Assembly (NCBI GenBank): GCA_945897395.1
Contig: CAMDFE010000032.1
Location: forward strand, 1-10,528
Origin: Chryseobacterium gleum
GTDB taxonomy: Bacteria; Bacteroidota; Bacteroidia; Flavobacteriales_D; Sanyastnellaceae
DNA length: 10,528 bases
Reading direction: 5' to 3'
Part shown: piece after piece, positions 5,819 to 10,528 of the stretch
Numbering within the stretch: position 1 is the first letter of the stretch
Layout of the letters: every line of letters begins with the position of its first letter
Position numbers and translations under genes: made by a program
The notes under the pieces: model-generated
The model's input: the letters and a program-made list of their open reading frames with translations, nothing else
The model's database searches: none
What the model was told of the DNA's origin: nothing

Positions 5819-8800
5819 ATGCGAACGATTAAGTTATTACTACTTTGTTTATCAGCTATTTGCATAGCAAATGCTTCGGCGCAAGAAATCCTTGTACCTG
5901 AACAAAAAATTCAGTGGCTAGACATTCAACAAAACAGGACCAATTACTCTGTAGTCGGTGATCTTTGCCCCTCCCTTATTATTTCTAACAACTCTACGCT
6001 TCCTTTTTTCGCTTTTCGCGCTTCTGCATCGCAGGGTGAAAAATACATCGCACCGATTTTATCCAGCGTGTCTGCTTCAGAAATAAGTTCATCCTATTTC
6101 GACAATGATCAGCTTCAATTGATAACAGATGATTTTCGTGTTGAAGTTGAAGCGGTTCAATCCGATGCAAAAAACAATCAGGTTGTTACCGTTATTCCTT
6201 TCAGAAAGAGAAATGGAAAAATAGAACGTCTGCTTTCTTTCGAAGTTTTAGGAACAACATCTTTCAATGATATTCAGAAAAACAATTACACCTATGCCGA
6301 GCACAGTGTGCTCTCGGAAGGTGATGTTTACAAAATTACCATTGCGAAAGATGGCGTTTATAAAATCGACCGCAGCTTTTTAGAAGAACTTGGTATTTCT
6401 CTTTCAGGATTAGATCCAAACACCATTAATATTTATGGAAATGGAGGGGCTCTTATTCCGGAAAAAAACTTCGTTTATAAAGCAGACGATTTGGTGAAAA
6501 ACGCCATTCATATTCAAGGAGAGTCGGACGGTGTTTTCAACGCGAGCGATTACATTCTTTTTTATGGAAAGGGACCCGACACCTGGACACTTGCTCAAGA
6601 TGATGGTATAGGACGCAAACGTTGGTTTCATAACAAACATTATTACAGCGATTCAGCTTACTATTTCATAAAAATTAACGACACTAGCCCGCTTCGAATT
6701 TCAACCGAAAATAATGGTGCTGTCGCGAATAGAATTTCAGATTCTTTTCAAGATTTTTTATATGTTGAAACCGATCAGTACAGTCCCGCAAAATCTGGGC
6801 GAGAATTTTATGGCGATTTGTATGACGCTGTGCTTTCAGGATCTTACACGTTTAGTTTTCCCAATGTAAAAACTACTGAGCCCGCCAGTATGGATTTCAA
6901 TGCCATTGCCCGAACAATAGGGGGAAGCTCAATCTTTACAGCAACAGTTCAAGGAAATGTGAATTCCATTTCCATCGGAAACGTGACAGATTCGCCTACT
7001 TCGCAAGTTGCACGTACCGGAAGAATTAACACTTCTTTCCTTCCAACCAATGGAAATTTCAATGTTTCAGTTGGCTTTAATAAAGGCAATACCGATGCGA
7101 AAGGCTGGCTCGACTACATATGTATGAATGCCACTCAGCAATTGAAGATGCAGGGAACGCAAATGCGTTTTCGCGACACTACTTCTGTTGGGATAGGCTA
7201 CATTACAGAGTTTCAAATTTCGGAGCAATCGTATGCTGTGAATGAAATTTGGGACATCACAAATTTCACTTCACCTGTTCGTGTGACGCTTGCGGCTAGC
7301 GGTGCGCTTTCAACATGGACTTCAACAACTGATCAGTTAAAAGAATTCGTGGCTTTTGCATCTAGTTTTTACACACCGACTCCGATAGGAAAAGTTGAAA
7401 ATCAGGATTTACACGGCTGGGCAAGTAATGATTTAATTATTATTAGTTCGCCTGTTCTTATGCCTGTTGCAGAAGAGATTGCGGCCATTCACCAAGCGCA
7501 AGGGCAATCCGTTCAAGTAGCGACTCCTCTTCAAATTTTCAATGAATTTTCGAGTGGAAATCCAGATGCCATGGCCTTCAGGCAGCTAGTAAAAATGCAG
7601 TACGACCGAGCGAATGGTGGTAAGCGTGCTCCTAAGAATTTACTCATTTTGGGTGATGGTGATTATTCACGCAACAAAGGTCTTGTTAACCACGAAGGAA
7701 CAAATGTTATGGTCTTCGAATCGAACAACTCACTTTCACCAACAAGCAGTTATGTAAGCGATGATTACTTCGTAATGGTTTCTCCACTAGAAGACGGAAA
7801 TGCTACGGGCCTTTTAGATTGCGGGGTTGGAAGAATTCCAGCAGCCTCTCTTGATGAAGCCTATGGCTACTTGGGGAAAATAAAAGCATATGTCTCAGAA
7901 AACACTTCGAGCAACGGCGGTGCCTATTGTTTGGGCGACGTTCAGGATTCTCCTTACGGAAACTGGAGAAATGTGGTAACATTTGTTTCCGATGATCAAG
8001 ATGGAAGTGGCGGTGCATATGAGCAAGTTCACTTGAATTCTGCAAATGCACTTTCCAATATTGTAAAAACGAATCATCCCGAATACGATATTTCGAAACT
8101 ATACATGGACGCCTTCACGCAAATATCTACTCCCGGTGGAGAGCGATATGTAGATGGTGAAAAAGCAATTCAACAACGCGTTCAGAGCGGAACATTGTTG
8201 CTTACTTATATTGGACACGGTGGTGAAAAAGGTTGGGCGCATGAACGTGTTTTAGACCTTCCTACAATTAGCGGTTTCACCAATAAATATCGCTTACCTG
8301 TTTTCTTGACTGCTACGTGTGAGCTAGCGCGATACGACGATCCTGAAGTTAAGTCTGCTGGAGAGCTATTGGTTATGAATGCCAATGGCGGAGCAATAGC
8401 GATGCTTACAACAACGCGTATAGTATTTAGCGGCGAAAACTATGAAATGGATTTAGCCTTTTTTGAGCACGCCCTGCACAGTGAAAACGGTGCGGTAAAA
8501 ACATTGGGTGAGTTGAACATGCTTACAAAAAACGGCGTGTCCATTGGAAACGACAGCAAACCAAATTTCAGTTTACTCGGTGACCCTGCGTTGACAATGG
8601 TTTATCCGAAATTAAAGGTGCAGACGACACACATCAACAACATTGAATTGGCTTCATTTACCGACACTTTGAAAGCCTTGGATGAAGTGGAATTTAAAGG
8701 TAAAGTGACCGACAGCGATGGAAATTTCTTGAACGGGTTCAATGGTTTTATATATCCTACCGTTTTTGATAAAGAGTCGAAGGTGATTTCGCAGAACAAT

Positions 8801-9700
8801 GATCAGAATGGTGAAGAAGGACAGTTCCAAGAATTTTATTCCTTCAACAAGATTATTTATCGCGGAAAAGCTAGCGTGAGTAATGGCGAATTTTCTTTCA
8901 AGTTCATTGTTCCCTTCGATATTAATTATTCTGTTGACAGCGCGCGAGTGAGCTACTATACCGTTTCAGGAAATAAAGACGGAAATGGATATTGTGAAGC
9001 ATTCAAAATTGGAAGTTTGAATCCGAATGCGCAACTGAATACGATTGGCCCAGAGATTTCGCTTTACTTGAATGATTCTACTTTTGTGAGCGGCGGTTCT
9101 ACCAATACCTCTCCGATTATTTTGGCGAAACTTCAAGATGAAAATGGGATCAATACTGTTGGAAATGGTGTTGGGCATAATCTAACGGCAATCATTGATG
9201 GTAATTCCGCTAAGCCTATCGTGTTGAATGATTTCTATGAGTCGGATCTTGACACTTACACCAGCGGGGAAGTTCGCTATCCATTAAGCACCTTGTCTAT
9301 CGGTGATCACACCCTTACTGTTAAAGCTTGGGACGTCTTCAACAACAGCAACGAAGAAACCATTCAGTTTACTGTAGCGGAAGATTCGAAAATTGCCCTG
9401 AGTCATTTGTTGAATTACCCAAATCCATTCACTACAAACACCAGCTTCATCTATGAACACAATCAGGCATGCCAACAATTGGATGCGCGTGTTCAGATTT
9501 TCACGGTAAGTGGAAAATTGGTGAAGACGATAGAATCTTCTTTCTACGCCACCGGCTTTCGCGGACAAGACATTCCGTGGGATGGAAAAGATGATTTTGG
9601 AAACGCTATTGGAAAAGGAACTTATATCTACAAACTAGAACTTCGAAATGAAAAAGGACAACGTGCCGAATCGTTTCAAAAATTGGTAATTTTAAAATAA
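5819..9700 (+). CDS. porU: Type IX secretion system sortase PorU (C25 peptidase family)
   Basis: PorU is the cell-surface cysteine protease/transpeptidase that removes the C-terminal domain of T9SS cargo and attaches cargo to the surface. The product has 1293 residues. A signal peptide is cleaved as ANASA|Q (21/22). Then come a beta-rich N-terminal region with the PorU-typical DVYKITIAKDGVYKID (about 168-183), a gingipain-like C25 peptidase domain at about 535-930 (ILGDGDYS near 611, YIGHGGEKGW with H800, TATCELARYDDPE with C834, LLGDPALTMVYP near 919), and Ig-like beta domains at about 940-1190. A FlgD/CTD-like module covers about 1197-1293 (LNYPNPF, WDGKDDFGNAIGKGTYIYKL, ending KLVILK). H800 and C834 are the expected catalytic pair by family comparison. 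The frame opens at a TTG at 5777, but that codon lies in the -7 promoter element, so I use the ATG at 5819 directly before the signal peptide. porV follows after 39 bp. Confidence 0.95.
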   Translation: MRTIKLLLLCLSAICIANASAQEILVPEQKIQWLDIQQNRTNYSVVGDLCPSLIISNNSTLPFFAFRASASQGEKYIAPILSSVSASEISSSYFDNDQLQLITDDFRVEVEAVQSDAKNNQVVTVIPFRKRNGKIERLLSFEVLGTTSFNDIQKNNYTYAEHSVLSEGDVYKITIAKDGVYKIDRSFLEELGISLSGLDPNTINIYGNGGALIPEKNFVYKADDLVKNAIHIQGESDGVFNASDYILFYGKGPDTWTLAQDDGIGRKRWFHNKHYYSDSAYYFIKINDTSPLRISTENNGAVANRISDSFQDFLYVETDQYSPAKSGREFYGDLYDAVLSGSYTFSFPNVKTTEPASMDFNAIARTIGGSSIFTATVQGNVNSISIGNVTDSPTSQVARTGRINTSFLPTNGNFNVSVGFNKGNTDAKGWLDYICMNATQQLKMQGTQMRFRDTTSVGIGYITEFQISEQSYAVNEIWDITNFTSPVRVTLAASGALSTWTSTTDQLKEFVAFASSFYTPTPIGKVENQDLHGWASNDLIIISSPVLMPVAEEIAAIHQAQGQSVQVATPLQIFNEFSSGNPDAMAFRQLVKMQYDRANGGKRAPKNLLILGDGDYSRNKGLVNHEGTNVMVFESNNSLSPTSSYVSDDYFVMVSPLEDGNATGLLDCGVGRIPAASLDEAYGYLGKIKAYVSENTSSNGGAYCLGDVQDSPYGNWRNVVTFVSDDQDGSGGAYEQVHLNSANALSNIVKTNHPEYDISKLYMDAFTQISTPGGERYVDGEKAIQQRVQSGTLLLTYIGHGGEKGWAHERVLDLPTISGFTNKYRLPVFLTATCELARYDDPEVKSAGELLVMNANGGAIAMLTTTRIVFSGENYEMDLAFFEHALHSENGAVKTLGELNMLTKNGVSIGNDSKPNFSLLGDPALTMVYPKLKVQTTHINNIELASFTDTLKALDEVEFKGKVTDSDGNFLNGFNGFIYPTVFDKESKVISQNNDQNGEEGQFQEFYSFNKIIYRGKASVSNGEFSFKFIVPFDINYSVDSARVSYYTVSGNKDGNGYCEAFKIGSLNPNAQLNTIGPEISLYLNDSTFVSGGSTNTSPIILAKLQDENGINTVGNGVGHNLTAIIDGNSAKPIVLNDFYESDLDTYTSGEVRYPLSTLSIGDHTLTVKAWDVFNNSNEETIQFTVAEDSKIALSHLLNYPNPFTTNTSFIYEHNQACQQLDARVQIFTVSGKLVKTIESSFYATGFRGQDIPWDGKDDFGNAIGKGTYIYKLELRNEKGQRAESFQKLVILK

Positions 9701-9723
9701 TGTGTTGAAGGGGATATGTATGC

Positions 9724-9731
9724 TAAATTTG
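9724..9731 (+). promoter_or_regulatory. -7 element of a porV promoter in the porU-porV gap
   Basis: TAAATTTG is an exact match to TAnnTTTG, and the following CACC extends it to the form often seen in Flavobacteriia (TAnnTTTGCA). It ends 8 bases before the porV ATG, so any transcript started here would have almost no leader. A possible upstream TTG at 9705-9707 is 16 bases away. porV can also be read through from porU. Confidence 0.5.
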
Positions 9732-9739
9732 CACCACGC

Positions 9740-10528
9740 ATGAAAAGTATTTTCAAAATAAATGTTCTAGTTGCTGCTTTGGTTTTGACAACCTCTGCTT
9801 CCTTCGCGCAACTTACGAATCCAAATGAGTTAAATGGTCGTCAAGCTACCATTAATACCATTACCACAGCGGTTCCATTTCTAACCATTGCACCTGACTC
9901 TCGCAGCGGAGCGCTAGGAGACGCAGGCGTAGCGCTTGATCCAGATGCTAGTAGTATTCACTGGAATCCATCTAAGATGGCATTTTCTGAGAATGATTTA
10001 GACGTTAGTGTTTCCTACTCTCCTTGGCTAAGAGCATTGGTAAACGACATGAGCTTAACTTATTTAAGCGCAATAAAAAAATTGAGCAAGACTCAAGCTA
10101 TTGGCGGTTCTCTTCGCTATTTCACATTGGGAAATATCACCTTCACCGACGAAGTAGGAACGAACATCATGGATTTCCGTCCAGCTGAATTCGCTCTTGA
10201 CCTAGCCTATTCTCAAAAACTTTCCAAGAAATTTTCTGGGGGAATTGCACTTCGATATATTAATTCAAACTTAACGGGTCGCACCAACTTACAAGGCGCT
10301 GAAAGTCGCCCTGGGCAATCGGTTGCAGTAGACATTTCAACTTTCTACACCAACAACAAGATTAAAATTGCTGGACGTAAATCTCAATTAAATTGGGGAT
10401 TAAACATTTCGAACATTGGAGCGAAAATGAGTTACACCAATTCAGACAATCGCGATTTCATTCCAACCAACATGAGATTAGGAACGGCAATCTCTACAAA
10501 TCTCGATGACTACAATAAGTTAACGTTT
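9740..10528 (+). CDS. porV: Type IX secretion system outer-membrane shuttle protein PorV (3' end outside window)
   Basis: PorV (also LptO) is an outer-membrane barrel related to FadL. It collects cargo from the T9SS translocon by its C-terminal signal and carries it to PorU. The first 263 codons are present, in frame to the window edge. A signal peptide is cleaved as SASFA|Q (23/24). The mature part has the PorV hallmark sequence: NTITTAVPFLTIAPDSRSGA, then GDAGVALDPDASSIHWNPSK and VSYSPWLRALVNDMSLTY. Repeated barrel strands follow (IGGSLRYFTLG, GGIALRYINSN, LNWGLNISNIG). The ATG at 9740 is the only sensible start before the signal peptide. It is 39 bp after porU on the same strand, and has its own -7-like element at 9724-9731. 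Full members are about 390 residues, so roughly a third is missing here. Confidence 0.94.
   Translation, partial: MKSIFKINVLVAALVLTTSASFAQLTNPNELNGRQATINTITTAVPFLTIAPDSRSGALGDAGVALDPDASSIHWNPSKMAFSENDLDVSVSYSPWLRALVNDMSLTYLSAIKKLSKTQAIGGSLRYFTLGNITFTDEVGTNIMDFRPAEFALDLAYSQKLSKKFSGGIALRYINSNLTGRTNLQGAESRPGQSVAVDISTFYTNNKIKIAGRKSQLNWGLNISNIGAKMSYTNSDNRDFIPTNMRLGTAISTNLDDYNKLTF

Noticed and set aside
1..10528. CRISPR arrays, tRNA/rRNA genes, insertion sequences, phage or defence genes
   Set aside because: None seen: no spaced direct repeats, no transposase or integrase frames, and almost all sequence is accounted for by the seven genes and their short gaps.

Overview
The window comes from a Bacteroidota genome, most likely a Flavobacteriia-type bacterium able or potentially able to glide. 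Three things point there: the protein families (PorU, PorV, PorP/SprF and GldJ, all type IX secretion system (T9SS) or gliding proteins restricted to this phylum), the phylum-specific promoter motif TAnnTTTG in front of porU and porV, and signal peptides cleaved as Ala|Gln. The DNA is moderately AT-rich. Genus and species cannot be told from this sequence.

Layout. Positions 1-114 hold the last 37 codons of a rightward gene, probably a LuxE-type acyltransferase. It converges on tyrS, and a long hairpin at 219-259 looks like a bidirectional terminator for both. Leftward, read from the divergent region at 5.7 kb, come a porP/sprF-family gene (4695-5681), gldJ (2892-4652), a terminator hairpin (2847-2868), murF (1564-2832) and tyrS (258-1535). 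Rightward from the same region come porU (5819-9700) and porV (9740 to the window edge, incomplete). The 137-bp divergent region (5682-5818) carries a candidate promoter on each strand and an imperfect inverted repeat that brackets the porU core promoter.

How the genes work together. PorU is the cell-surface sortase that removes the C-terminal secretion signal of T9SS cargo. PorV is the outer-membrane shuttle that brings cargo from the translocon to PorU. GldJ is an outer-membrane lipoprotein of the periplasmic T9SS/gliding apparatus. The PorP/SprF protein is an outer-membrane barrel of the family that anchors T9SS parts or specific cargo. The central 7 kb is therefore a T9SS locus with the known porV-porU/gldJ neighbourhood, here split into two divergent units with a PorP/SprF gene heading the gldJ unit. 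murF (peptidoglycan precursor ligase) and tyrS (tyrosyl-tRNA synthetase) are housekeeping genes downstream.

I found no mobile element, CRISPR array, tRNA, rRNA or phage gene, and no system that is clearly undescribed. The items most worth a second look are the inverted repeat around the porU promoter, the degenerate HIGH motif (G-V-G-N) of the tyrosyl-tRNA synthetase, the almost leaderless porV promoter, and the large insertion plus lost catalytic cysteines in GldJ.
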